This document shows, piece after piece, positions 40,661-49,552 of a DNA stretch of 64,000 nt. The stretch comes from Deltaproteobacteria bacterium RIFCSPHIGHO2_02_FULL_40_28 (GTDB lineage Bacteria > UBA10199 > 2-12-FULL-40-28): NCBI GenBank assembly GCA_001798135.1, contig MGRJ01000009.1:1-64000 (forward strand). The letters are read 5' to 3'. The number at the start of each line of letters is the position of its first letter. The stretch's first letter is position 1. The notes beneath the pieces are model-generated. The model had not been told where the DNA came from and made no database searches. It saw nothing but the letters and a program-made list of their open reading frames with translations. The position numbers and the translations under genes are program-made.

Positions 40661-41875
40661 ATGGAGATTCTAAAAATTAAAAGCGTGGCGTCTATCCACG
40701 ATGCCCGAAAAATTTATTCTGTTTCTGAAGTTACTTCGGATCTTAAAACGCTTCTTGAAGATAATTTTCCATCACTGTGGGTTAAAGGTGAAATTTCCAA
40801 TTTCAAAGAATCCCCCAATGGGCATTATTATTTTGTTTTAAAAGATGAATTTTCCCAAATGTCTCTGGTGATGTTTCGGGGACAAAATCGCCTTCTTAAA
40901 TTCCAATTAGAAGATGGAATGGAAGTTTTAGTTCATGGTCATCTTACTGTTTATCAGCCCAGAGGTCAGTGTCAGATGGCGTGCGATCATGTAGAGCCTT
41001 GTGGTGTTGGAGCTCTTCAATTAGCTTTCGAACAACTTAAAAAAAAATTAGAAGCCGAAGGCCTTTTTGATAGCAAGCGTAAGAGAGAACTTCCCTTACT
41101 TCCCAGAAAAGTAGGAATTATTACTTCTCCCAAGGGAGCTGTTTTTCATGACATGAAAAATGTAATTAAAAGGCGGTTTCCCAATATGGATCTTGTTTTT
41201 TTTCCAGTTCAGGTTCAAGGAGAAGGAGCTTCAGCTCAGATTGCCCACGCCATTTTTCTTGCCAACCAAAGAGATGACATTGATGTTCTTATTGTAGGAA
41301 GAGGAGGGGGCTCTATCGAAGATCTTTGGGCTTTTAACGAAGAAATTGTTGTTCGTTCTATTGTCTCATCAAATATTCCTGTAGTTTCTGCTGTGGGGCA
41401 TGAAACAGATTATACCCTCGCTGATTTTGCAGCTGATTTGCGTGCTCCCACTCCTTCAGCAGCAGCAGAATTAGTAGTTCCTGAAAAAGAACAGCTTCTT
41501 CTTGATTTGAAACGATTAGAGTTGGCCCTACCTCGTTTTTTAGAAGGCCCCACCTTACGATTGAGTTTGCTTTCCAAACAAATTATTTCACCGGGGCAAG
41601 TTCTTGATCGCTTGGATTTTAAAAGGCAAAGAGCCATGGATTTTCTCATCAAAGTTTTTCCCAGATACTTGAAAGGGGTAGAACAAGACTTTCAAAAATT
41701 AGTTGCCCATTTAGAGCATCTTTCTCCCTTGGCTCCCTTGGCTCGTGGGTATTCCCTTGCTTTAAATGTTCTTACTGGTCAGCCCATTAAAAGTAGGAAT
41801 GAAGCTACACAATTTCCTGTTTTTGATTTAAAGTTTTCAGATGGTACATTAAAGGTGAAACAGGCCGCTGATTGA
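40661..41875 (+). CDS. xseA: Exodeoxyribonuclease VII large subunit
   Basis: A 404-residue nuclease subunit. The N-terminal OB-fold domain (about 15-110, SVSEVTSDLKTLLEDNF, LWVKGEISNFKESPNGHYYF) precedes the catalytic part with PRKVGIITSPKGAVFHDMKN, VLIVGRGGGSIEDLWAFNEE and AVGHETDYTLADFAADLRAP. Coiled-coil helices follow. ExoVII degrades single-stranded DNA from both ends. The start is probably ATG 40661, with a GTG five codons upstream as alternative. It is first in xseA-xseB-ispA-yjbQ-RLP-AKR. Confidence 0.95.
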   Translation: MEILKIKSVASIHDARKIYSVSEVTSDLKTLLEDNFPSLWVKGEISNFKESPNGHYYFVLKDEFSQMSLVMFRGQNRLLKFQLEDGMEVLVHGHLTVYQPRGQCQMACDHVEPCGVGALQLAFEQLKKKLEAEGLFDSKRKRELPLLPRKVGIITSPKGAVFHDMKNVIKRRFPNMDLVFFPVQVQGEGASAQIAHAIFLANQRDDIDVLIVGRGGGSIEDLWAFNEEIVVRSIVSSNIPVVSAVGHETDYTLADFAADLRAPTPSAAAELVVPEKEQLLLDLKRLELALPRFLEGPTLRLSLLSKQIISPGQVLDRLDFKRQRAMDFLIKVFPRYLKGVEQDFQKLVAHLEHLSPLAPLARGYSLALNVLTGQPIKSRNEATQFPVFDLKFSDGTLKVKQAAD

Positions 41876-41906
41876 CACCTGTGTTTATTCATATTAACCA
41901 AGGCTT

Positions 41907-42158
41907 ATGGCAAAAAAAAATAAGGAATCCCAAGAGATCAGGTTTGAGGATGCCATTCTTCGTTTGGAAAACATTGTCCAAAAATTAGAAGATGGTAAAT
42001 TAAATCTGGATGATTCACTCAAATATTTTGAGGAAGGGGTTAAACTTTCCAGAACTTGTGAAGCCAAACTTTCTGAAGCCAAAGGACGTGTAGAAATTTT
42101 GATGAAGGGCATAGCAAAAGCCAGTAAAGAATCCCCCGAGGAAGAAAATGTCTCTTGA
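41907..42158 (+). CDS. xseB: Exodeoxyribonuclease VII small subunit
   Basis: An 83-residue helical hairpin protein that binds XseA. The family pattern IRFEDAILRLENIVQKLEDG followed by KLNLDDSLKYFEEGVKLSRT is complete. It lies 31 bases after xseA, and its 3' end overlaps the ispA start by 11 bases. Confidence 0.94.
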   Translation: MAKKNKESQEIRFEDAILRLENIVQKLEDGKLNLDDSLKYFEEGVKLSRTCEAKLSEAKGRVEILMKGIAKASKESPEEENVS

Positions 42159-43029
42159 GACTTATTTCAAAGAAAAAGGCCCTGTTATTGAGGCTGCCTT
42201 AAAAAATACTCTCGAATCTAACAGTTACATCCCTGACAATTTGCGTTCCTCTATGCTTTATAGCTTAATGGCTGGAGGTAAAAGATTGAGACCCCTTCTT
42301 TGTTTGGCTGCTTGTGAAGCTTGTGGGGGAGATCATCAATTAGCCATGGCTCCTGCTGTTGCCTTGGAAATGATCCATACATTTTCACTGATCCATGATG
42401 ATTTGCCGGCCATGGATAACGATGATTTGAGAAGAGGAAAACCCACCAACCACAAAGTTTACGGTGAGGCCATGGCTATTTTAGCTGGTGATGGGATGTC
42501 TCTTTTTGCTTTTGAAGTTTTAATTCAACTTGGAGCAAAAATTCCTGCTCCTCGTCTTGTGGCTCTTGTTGCAGAAATTGCAAAAGCCTCTGGTCCTACC
42601 GGAATGGTTGGAGGCCAGGTTTTAGATATGGAAGCCGAGGGTAAAAAAATTAATTTGGATCACTTAAGGCAATTACACCATAAAAAAACAGCCTGTCTTA
42701 TCATGGCTTCTGTGGTTTGCGGGGCACTCACTGTAACAGATGATAAAAAGAGTATTGAAAATTTACGTTCTTTTGGAAATCAAATTGGGCTCGCCTTTCA
42801 GATTGCTGATGATATTTTAGACATTGAAGGTGGCGAAGAAATTGGTAAGGACTTAAAAAGTGATCTCAAAAAAGGGAAAATGACTTATCCAGCCCTGATG
42901 GGTTTAACAGAGGCTAAAAAAGAAGGTCGGCTTGTCCTTGATTCTGCGCTTAAATCTTTGGATAGCTTTGGAAGCAAAGCTCATCTCTTGCGTGAGATGG
43001 CTTATTTTGTCATTGAAAGAAAAAAATAA
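42148..43029 (+). CDS. ispA: Farnesyl diphosphate synthase (IspA type)
   Basis: A 293-residue prenyl synthase. First aspartate-rich motif D84-D-L-P-A-M-D90 (LIHDDLPAMDNDDLRRGKPT) has the two-residue insertion that marks bacterial short-chain (FPP/GGPP) synthases; the second is QIADDILDIEGGEEIGKD. It makes C15 precursor for quinones, undecaprenyl phosphate and hopanoids. It overlaps xseB by 11 bases and yjbQ by one base. xseB-ispA is a widespread order, often followed by dxs; here yjbQ and a RuBisCO-like gene follow instead. Confidence 0.95.
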   Translation: MSLETYFKEKGPVIEAALKNTLESNSYIPDNLRSSMLYSLMAGGKRLRPLLCLAACEACGGDHQLAMAPAVALEMIHTFSLIHDDLPAMDNDDLRRGKPTNHKVYGEAMAILAGDGMSLFAFEVLIQLGAKIPAPRLVALVAEIAKASGPTGMVGGQVLDMEAEGKKINLDHLRQLHHKKTACLIMASVVCGALTVTDDKKSIENLRSFGNQIGLAFQIADDILDIEGGEEIGKDLKSDLKKGKMTYPALMGLTEAKKEGRLVLDSALKSLDSFGSKAHLLREMAYFVIERKK

Positions 43030-43454
43030 TGCGTCATTCTGTTTTTACATTTGAAGTTGCAACTCAAAATCATTTTGATTTAATCGATGTGACTGATGAA
43101 GTTTTGAAGTGGTGTGAGAAGGAAAAATTTTTGGATGGGCATATGTTGATTCAATCAGCGCATACCACAACTGCTATTCGTATTAATGAAAGTTGTGACG
43201 AACTCAAAAAAGATCTCACCCTGTTATTAGAAAAGTTGGTGCCTCAAAAAGGAAACTATTTTCATAATCATTCTGCAGTTGATGGAAGAAATAACGCTCA
43301 TAGTCACTTGGTTAGTTATCTGATGGGAGCAAGCGAAGGTGTTGTTGTACAAAAGGGCAAACCTCTTTTAGGCAGTTGGCAGAGAATTTTTTTTGTTGAA
43401 TTAGATGGCCCTCGTAAAAGAAGGCAAATTATTTTTAGTTTCATTGGTTCATGA
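43029..43454 (+). CDS. yjbQ: YjbQ family protein (UPF0047)
   Basis: A 141-residue protein of the UPF0047/YjbQ family. The family core is present: FDLIDVTDEVLKWC, GHMLIQSAHTTTAIRINESC, YFHNHSAVDGRNNAHSHLVS, and LLGSWQRIFFVELDGPRKRR. The conserved His and Glu/Asp residues probably form a metal or phosphate site; low thiamin-phosphate synthase activity has been reported for members, but the main role is open. It overlaps ispA by one base and the RuBisCO-like gene by four, so it is embedded in the same operon. Confidence 0.92.
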   Translation: MRHSVFTFEVATQNHFDLIDVTDEVLKWCEKEKFLDGHMLIQSAHTTTAIRINESCDELKKDLTLLLEKLVPQKGNYFHNHSAVDGRNNAHSHLVSYLMGASEGVVVQKGKPLLGSWQRIFFVELDGPRKRRQIIFSFIGS

Positions 43455-44767
43455 TTTATCTTTCTGACATACCAGGTTTTGAAACCCAATTAGAAAAACT
43501 TTCTAAAGATAATTATATTTTTTGCGATTATTTTTTTGAAACTTCGGAAGATCCAAAATGGGCTTGTGCCTCTCTTTGCAGCGAAGCAACAACTGCTCAA
43601 TGGGTAAGTTCTAAAAGTACCGAAGATTTGAGAAATATTTATGGAGCAAAATTTTTTAATTTAAAAATTGAAGGAGAATTTTCCACACCCCTTTATCCTC
43701 AACCTTGGATTCAAGGTTCTCGTTTTTTCAGATGTCACATGACCATGGCTCTTCCACTTATTAATCTTAATGGAAGTTTGGCCGTTCTTTTATCTACCTT
43801 GGCAGGAGAGGGGGCTTTTTATTGTCCGGGACTCACAACAGTAAAACTTTTGGATCTCCATTTTCCTTCTTCCTATCTCAAACTTTTTAAAGGACCACCA
43901 TTTGGCATTAAAGGATTAAGAGATTATCTCAAAATTTATGATCGTCCTTTTTTTATTGGTGTTGTTAAACCTAACTTAGGGTTAAAGCCTGCAGATTTTT
44001 CTACTTTGGCTTTTGAAAGTTGGTTAGGCGGTTTAGATATTGCCAAGGATGATGAAATGTTTACTGATGTACAATACAATCCATTAATCGAGCGTTTAAC
44101 TCTTTGTGCTCAAAAAATGAAAGAAGCTATAGATTTTACAGGGCAAAAGAAAATGATGATAGCAAATTTTTCGGCTAGTTATTTTTCTCTTCTTTCTGAT
44201 TATCATTCTTTAACTAAGCTGGGTGTAAATGGGTTTATGATCAATACTTTTTTTTCTGGGTTTTCTGCTCTCCAGCATTTATGCCATATTTCAACACATC
44301 CTGTGATGGGGCACTTTACAGGAATGGCCCTTTGGGATCGTATGCCCCATTTTGGTATTGAAGGTTCTGTTTTAATTAAGCTTCAAAGATTGGCAGGAGC
44401 TGATATGATCGTTTTTCCTGGTTTTGGAGATCGAATGCAAACAACGCCTGAAATTGTTTTAAAAAACATTCAAGCTTGTTTAGCCCCCATGGGTTCTATT
44501 TCCCCTTCACTTCCTGTGCCTGGAGGCAGTGATTGGGCGGGTAGTCTTCCCTTCATTTTTAATAAACTGAAAAATGTTGATTTTGGTTTTATTGCCGGTC
44601 GTGGAATTTATGATCATCCCATGGGGCCACAAGGTGGTGCCCAAAGCCTACACCAAGCTTGGGAAGCTATTTCAAAGGAAGAAAAACTTTCTGATTATGT
44701 GCAAAATAATTCTGGTTGTCTCGCTTTGAAGTCAGCCCTGGATTATTTTGGAAAGAAAAAAACATGA
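43451..44767 (+). CDS. RuBisCO-like protein (form IV)
   Basis: A 438-residue homologue of the RuBisCO large subunit. The substrate-binding motif GVVKPNLGLKP holds Lys173 (the general-base lysine of RuBisCO), and GGLDIAKDDE has Lys199 (the carbamylated lysine) with metal ligands D201 and E202. The loop 6 region reads ADMIVFPGFGDRM and lacks the loop 6 lysine needed for CO2 fixation, and the PVPGGSDWAGSL stretch is typical of form IV. So it is an enolase or isomerase, not a carboxylase. Form IV members act on 5-methylthioribulose derivatives or sugar acid derivatives. It overlaps yjbQ and an aldo/keto reductase gene; the position after ispA is discussed in the findings. Confidence 0.9.
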   Translation: MIYLSDIPGFETQLEKLSKDNYIFCDYFFETSEDPKWACASLCSEATTAQWVSSKSTEDLRNIYGAKFFNLKIEGEFSTPLYPQPWIQGSRFFRCHMTMALPLINLNGSLAVLLSTLAGEGAFYCPGLTTVKLLDLHFPSSYLKLFKGPPFGIKGLRDYLKIYDRPFFIGVVKPNLGLKPADFSTLAFESWLGGLDIAKDDEMFTDVQYNPLIERLTLCAQKMKEAIDFTGQKKMMIANFSASYFSLLSDYHSLTKLGVNGFMINTFFSGFSALQHLCHISTHPVMGHFTGMALWDRMPHFGIEGSVLIKLQRLAGADMIVFPGFGDRMQTTPEIVLKNIQACLAPMGSISPSLPVPGGSDWAGSLPFIFNKLKNVDFGFIAGRGIYDHPMGPQGGAQSLHQAWEAISKEEKLSDYVQNNSGCLALKSALDYFGKKKT

Positions 44768-45876
44768 TTCCACCTAAAGGAGCCACAACCGAAGCAACGA
44801 TGGATTGGGTGTCTTCTCAGAAAAAAAATATTCATTCTGAGAAAAAAAGATCCCTGGCAGATTTTTATGTGTCAGTTTTGGGGGTGGGAACTTACTTGGG
44901 TTCTTATGATGAAGTCACAGATAAACTTTATGAGGACACCATTGAGTTAGCACTTTTAAGTGGAGTTAATTTGATTGACTCCGCCATTAATTATCGTTGT
45001 CAGCGCAGCGAGAAACTTATAGGGCGAGTTTTAAAGAAACTGCAGGATCAAAAAAAGATTTCTCGTGATGAAATTGTTGTTTGTACCAAAGGTGGATTTA
45101 TTCCCTTTGATTTGGTACCTCCCGAAAGTCTTCCTGGGCATATTAAAAAAAATTGGCTGAATACGGGCATTGTAAGTGAAGAAGATATTGTTTCGTCTTG
45201 TCATTGTCTGCATCCTCGTTTTCTTCAGGGGATGATTGATCAAAGTCTTGCTAATTTGGGACTAGATACCATTGATATTTATTATTTGCATAATCCAGAA
45301 ACTCAATTGTCAGGGGCCCAGCCTGATGTTTTTTATTCCAGACTTTATGAAGCCTTTTGCCTTCTTGAGGAAAATGTTTCCAAAGGCAAGATTCAGTTTT
45401 ATGGTTTGGCAACATGGACTGCTTTTCGAACTGAAGGAAATGAATCAATTTCACTTAAAACTATTCTCGATTTAGCTCTCAAAGCAGGTGGGGAATCTCA
45501 TCATTTAAAAGTGATTCAACTTCCCTATAATTTGGCAATGCTTGAGGCTGTGGGGATTCATAACCAAGAATACAAAGGGGAACTCTATCCTATTCTGTCA
45601 GCGGCTTCTTTTTATGGAATTGATGTTGTGATTTCTGCACCTCTTTTACAAGGGCAACTAGGGCATCTTCCCCAACCCCTCATGCACAAACTACCAGGGT
45701 CACTCATGGCGCCTGGGAGGGCTCTTCAATTTGTTACTTCTACACCAGGAGTTGCAGCTGCTCTTGTAGGGATGAAAACCAAAGCCCATTGGGAACAAAA
45801 CAAGATAGTTCTTACCGAAGCTAACTGGGACTTGAAAGTGTTAGAAGAAGTGTGTCGTTATTTAATCAAGGGCTAG
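44764..45876 (+). CDS. Aldo/keto reductase
   Basis: A 370-residue NAD(P)H-dependent oxidoreductase of the aldo/keto reductase superfamily. Family points: LGVGTYLGSYDEVTDKLYED, the active-site D-S-A-I-N-Y (SGVNLIDSAINYRCQRSEKL), Lys in VVCTKGGFIP, and His in DIYYLHNPETQL. It is longer than usual because of an insert between the Lys and His motifs (about residues 115-155). It overlaps the RuBisCO-like gene (ATGA), so the two probably act on the same pathway; its substrate may be an aldehyde or ketone made by that protein. The 3' end overlaps the convergent zinc-ribbon gene by 15 bases. Confidence 0.9.
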   Translation: MIPPKGATTEATMDWVSSQKKNIHSEKKRSLADFYVSVLGVGTYLGSYDEVTDKLYEDTIELALLSGVNLIDSAINYRCQRSEKLIGRVLKKLQDQKKISRDEIVVCTKGGFIPFDLVPPESLPGHIKKNWLNTGIVSEEDIVSSCHCLHPRFLQGMIDQSLANLGLDTIDIYYLHNPETQLSGAQPDVFYSRLYEAFCLLEENVSKGKIQFYGLATWTAFRTEGNESISLKTILDLALKAGGESHHLKVIQLPYNLAMLEAVGIHNQEYKGELYPILSAASFYGIDVVISAPLLQGQLGHLPQPLMHKLPGSLMAPGRALQFVTSTPGVAAALVGMKTKAHWEQNKIVLTEANWDLKVLEEVCRYLIKG

Positions 45877-46572
45877 CTCTAAATACAAAATACGTCTACA
45901 ACGGGGGCAACTAATCAAGCTATTTAAACGGTGAAGATCGTTAAAAATCTGAGGTGGAATTTTGGTATTGCATTCGCAACAAAAACCATTTTTTGCAAGA
46001 GCTAAAGCTGGATTAATCTTTTGACGAATAAGATTATAATGGTGTATCATTGTAACTTCTACTCCCTCTAAGAACTGCTCTCTTTCAAGGGATTTGGCTT
46101 GTCTTTTTTCTTCAATACTTTTTAATTGTTCCTTCATTTTTTCTACTTCAGTACTTGTTGTATTTTTTTCACCCTCTACCTTATTTTCGGATTCGCTTAT
46201 ACGATTTTGTTCGTTTTGAATGGCATCAGTCAACTTTGTAATTTGTTCTTCCAAAAGGTTGATTGTTTTTTTTGCAAGTGAGATTTCTTTTAAGAGGGCA
46301 TGGTATTCTTTGTTGGTTTTAATGGCTTTAAGTTTTTCTTCACCTTTAACAATCCAATCTTTTTTTTCTGTAAGATCAGATTCTTTTGATCTTTTTTCAG
46401 ATTCTAAATTAGCCAGGATGGTTTTATAATTTTCGAATTCATGAACTCTATTTTTTTGTTCTGCTTCGAAGGTAAGTATTGCTTGAGGGAGGCTTAAAAG
46501 AAGCTCTTCTAATTCGAGAAGCTCTGCATCAATTTGAGAGAGCCCAACCAGTTTTTTAAGTTTATCTTTCAA
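45862..46572 (-). CDS. Coiled-coil protein with C4-type zinc ribbon
   Basis: A 236-residue protein: a long coiled coil (about residues 1-180, heptad pattern rich in Glu and Lys, LLEEQITKLTDAIQNEQNRI) and a C-terminal zinc ribbon with four cysteines (FCCECNTKIPPQIFNDL, then SCPRCRRILY). This is the family annotated as C4-type zinc ribbon domain protein (CT398-like), with links to flagellar or sigma-54 factors in some bacteria but no settled function. It stands alone on the minus strand. Confidence 0.87.
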   Translation of the reverse strand: MKDKLKKLVGLSQIDAELLELEELLLSLPQAILTFEAEQKNRVHEFENYKTILANLESEKRSKESDLTEKKDWIVKGEEKLKAIKTNKEYHALLKEISLAKKTINLLEEQITKLTDAIQNEQNRISESENKVEGEKNTTSTEVEKMKEQLKSIEEKRQAKSLEREQFLEGVEVTMIHHYNLIRQKINPALALAKNGFCCECNTKIPPQIFNDLHRLNSLISCPRCRRILYLELALD

Positions 46573-46637
46573 AGTAGCCTCCGGTCACCTACTTACAAGA
46601 GGGATCTCCAATTGTAAATCATCTTTTTTAACATGGG

Positions 46638-46680
46638 TTGACAAGATACTCTCTTAATGGATTGACAAGATACTCTCTTA
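46638..46680. repeat. Direct repeat upstream of ileS
   Basis: The 19-base sequence TTGACAAGATACTCTCTTA occurs twice with a 24-base period (46638-46656 and 46662-46680), 17 bases before the ileS start. Each copy begins with a consensus -35 TTGACA, but a good -10 is lacking at 16-18 bases. It may be an operator, or a promoter duplicated by slippage. Confidence 0.7.
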
Positions 46681-46696
46681 TGGTTTTTAAGTAAAA

Positions 46697-49552
46697 ATGA
46701 TGGATTACAAAGATACACTTAACCTTCCTAAAACTGATTTTCCCATGAAGGCCAACCTGCCAAATCGTGAACCCCAGTTTTTACAATTGTGGAAAGAAAA
46801 GGATGTTTATCAAAAAAGAACAAACCAAAATACAAACCGTCCTTCTTTTATTTTGCATGATGGGCCTCCCTACGCCAATGGGCATATTCATTTTGGCCAT
46901 ATTTTAAACAAGGTTTTAAAAGACATCATTGTGAAATATAAAAACATGGCAGGATTTAAAAGTATTTATATTCCAGGCTGGGATTGCCATGGGCTTCCTA
47001 TAGAGCAGGGGGCTATTAAGGCACTGTATGGGGAAAAAGCGTTTCGTTTTGGTGAGGAAAACTCTGTTGCTAAAAGAGAAGCTTGCAGAAATTATGCCGT
47101 TGGTTTTATTAAGGCTCAAAAGCAAGAATTCCAACGCTTAGGTATTTTTGCTGATTGGGATCAATCCTATCTCACTTTAAGTAAAGATTATGAAGCCCAA
47201 ATTGCTCGTGAGTTTTTAAAGCTCTATCTGAAGGGCTATATTTACAGGGGTTTAAAACCAGTTTATTGGAGTTGTGCTTATCAAACGGCTTTGGCTGAAG
47301 CCGAAGTAGAATATGAAGATCACCAGTCCCCCTCTATTTATGTTAAATTTTCCTTAGCACCCTCTAGTATTGAAAAGTTAAGTCAAAAAAACTTGGGCAA
47401 AAAAATTTCTTTTGTTATTTGGACAACTACTCCCTGGACCTTACCTGCCAATATGGCTTTAGCTCTTGGGGAACATTTTATCTACGATGCTCTCAAAATA
47501 GGTGATGAAGTTTTCATTGTAGCCAGAGAAAGGGTATCAGAACTTCTTTCTGTGATGAAAAAAGCCGCACCTGCCGGGCAGGATGACAGGGAGGTTTTAG
47601 CCTCTTGGAATGGTGCTGAACTGGCCAAATTAAATTTAGAATGTGACCATCCCTTCATTAAGAGATTATCCAAAATTGTCCTGAGTGCACATGTTACCTT
47701 GGAATCTGGAACAGGAGTGGTTCATATTGCTCCAGGACATGGTTTAGAAGATTATCAAGTGGGGCTTGCCTATGGCCTTGCCATTTTGAGCCCTGTTGAT
47801 GCATCAGGATGTTTTGAGAAGGGAAGTTTTGATGAAGCCAGAGATGAAAATCTTAAAAAATGGGAGGGGCTTTTTGTTCGCAAAGTAAATCCTTTGATCA
47901 TCGAACACTTGCTTAAAACAGGATATCTTTTAAGTGATCCCGCGCTTACCTTAAAACATAGTTATCCTTTTTGTTGGAGAAGCAAACAGCCCGTTATTTT
48001 TAGGGCTACACAGCAATGGTTTCTTTCTTTAGAACATGATGACTTAAGGAAAAAAGCCCTGCGAACCATCACTGGGCAAGTGCGTTGGGTTCCTACATGG
48101 GGGCAAGATCGCATTTATGGAATGATAGAACAAAGACCCGATTGGTGTTTATCGAGACAAAGAATTTGGGGTGTTCCCATTATTATTCATTATTGTAGCC
48201 AATGTGCCAAGCCTTTTCTCAATGAAAAAGCAGGTGAGATGATTTGCCAAGCATTTGAAAAGGAAGGGGCTGATGCTTGGTGGAAAGACGACAAACCACT
48301 TCTTCCGCCTTACACAGAGTGCTCTTGTGGTTCAAAAAATTTTACCAAGGAAAAAAGTATTTTAGATGTTTGGTTTGATTCGGGTGTGTCTTATGCTCAG
48401 GTGCTCGAAAAAAATCCTGATCTTAGTTTTCCGGCAGATCTTTACTTAGAGGGATCAGATCAATATCGTGGTTGGTTTCATTCTTCTCTTCTCACTTCTC
48501 TTGCAACAAGAAATACAGCTCCGTATCGTGAAGTTCTAACCCATGGTTTTGTGGTAGATGGACAGGGGAAAAAATATTCTAAATCAGCTAAAAATTATGT
48601 TCCCCCAGATCAAATCATTGATCAATTAGGTGCAGAATTGTTGCGGCTTTGGGTTGCAGCTGAAGATTACCGAAATGACATTCGTGTTTCCCAAGAGATT
48701 ATGAAAGTTTTGTCTGAGGTTTATCGTAAGATCAGAAACACTTGCCGATTTATGTTAGGCAATCTTTCTGATTTTGATCCAGCCAAAGATTTTGTGCCTT
48801 TAAAATCAAGAACAGAAATCGATTGCTATGCCCTTGATCGCACGGCCCGGTTGGTACAAAAAATAGTTAAGGCTTATGAAGCTTACGAGTTTCATGCTGT
48901 ATTTCATGGGCTTAATCGTTTTTTTACCGTTGATATGTCTGCCTTTTATTTGGATATTCTAAAAGATCGTCTCTATTGTGGAGCTAAAAAAGGGGATTTA
49001 CGGAGGTCGGCACAATCAAGCATCTACGATATTTTAATTACTCTTATTCCTTTCATGAGCCCCATTCTTTCGTTTACTGCTGAGGAAGTTTGGCAGATGA
49101 TTCCCAATAAAGTGCGGGAGCCCGATTCAGTTTTCTTGGTTGATTTAAAGACAGAACATCCTACTTGGATGGATGATGAGTTAAGCCATCGCTGGGAACG
49201 TATTGCACATATTCGTGATGAGATTTTAAAAGTTTTAGAACAAGCGAGACAAAAAAAAGAAATAGGTCATTCGCTTGATGCTCGTGTGCTTATTACGGCT
49301 AGTGGTGAAACCTTAGCTTTTCTCAAAAAATATGAGAAAGATTGGTCTCAAATTTTAATTACATCACAAGTGGAGCTTGTTTCTGAAATTCAAAATCCAC
49401 ATTATGTCAGTAAAGAAATTCCTGCTCTTTCTATTGCAGTAGAAAAAGCTCTTGGAATAAAATGTGAACGATGTTGGAATTATTCTTTGGAAGTTGGAAG
49501 TATTGAAACTCATCCCACTATTTGTGGACGTTGCCATGAGGCTGTTTTATGA
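46697..49552 (+). CDS. ileS: Isoleucyl-tRNA synthetase
   Basis: A 951-residue class I synthetase. The HIGH-type motif is H65-F-G-H68 in PPYANGHIHFGHILNKVLKD, the editing domain follows (about 200-400, WTTTPWTLPANMALAL), and the KMSKS-type motif is KYSKS near residue 626 (QGKKYSKSAKNYVPPDQI). A C-terminal zinc finger has CERCWNYSLEV and TICGRCHEAV. The length and zinc domain match the E. coli type. A direct repeat lies upstream; lspA overlaps the 3' end by four bases, the common ileS-lspA arrangement. Confidence 0.97.
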   Translation: MMDYKDTLNLPKTDFPMKANLPNREPQFLQLWKEKDVYQKRTNQNTNRPSFILHDGPPYANGHIHFGHILNKVLKDIIVKYKNMAGFKSIYIPGWDCHGLPIEQGAIKALYGEKAFRFGEENSVAKREACRNYAVGFIKAQKQEFQRLGIFADWDQSYLTLSKDYEAQIAREFLKLYLKGYIYRGLKPVYWSCAYQTALAEAEVEYEDHQSPSIYVKFSLAPSSIEKLSQKNLGKKISFVIWTTTPWTLPANMALALGEHFIYDALKIGDEVFIVARERVSELLSVMKKAAPAGQDDREVLASWNGAELAKLNLECDHPFIKRLSKIVLSAHVTLESGTGVVHIAPGHGLEDYQVGLAYGLAILSPVDASGCFEKGSFDEARDENLKKWEGLFVRKVNPLIIEHLLKTGYLLSDPALTLKHSYPFCWRSKQPVIFRATQQWFLSLEHDDLRKKALRTITGQVRWVPTWGQDRIYGMIEQRPDWCLSRQRIWGVPIIIHYCSQCAKPFLNEKAGEMICQAFEKEGADAWWKDDKPLLPPYTECSCGSKNFTKEKSILDVWFDSGVSYAQVLEKNPDLSFPADLYLEGSDQYRGWFHSSLLTSLATRNTAPYREVLTHGFVVDGQGKKYSKSAKNYVPPDQIIDQLGAELLRLWVAAEDYRNDIRVSQEIMKVLSEVYRKIRNTCRFMLGNLSDFDPAKDFVPLKSRTEIDCYALDRTARLVQKIVKAYEAYEFHAVFHGLNRFFTVDMSAFYLDILKDRLYCGAKKGDLRRSAQSSIYDILITLIPFMSPILSFTAEEVWQMIPNKVREPDSVFLVDLKTEHPTWMDDELSHRWERIAHIRDEILKVLEQARQKKEIGHSLDARVLITASGETLAFLKKYEKDWSQILITSQVELVSEIQNPHYVSKEIPALSIAVEKALGIKCERCWNYSLEVGSIETHPTICGRCHEAVL

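Noticed and set aside
43451-44767. True RuBisCO (carbon fixation)
   Set aside because: The loop 6 lysine is missing and no phosphoribulokinase is nearby, so it is a form IV RuBisCO-like protein.
46573-46696. T-box or leader attenuator before ileS
   Set aside because: The 124-base spacer has only the direct repeat; no specifier hairpin or T-box motif is seen.
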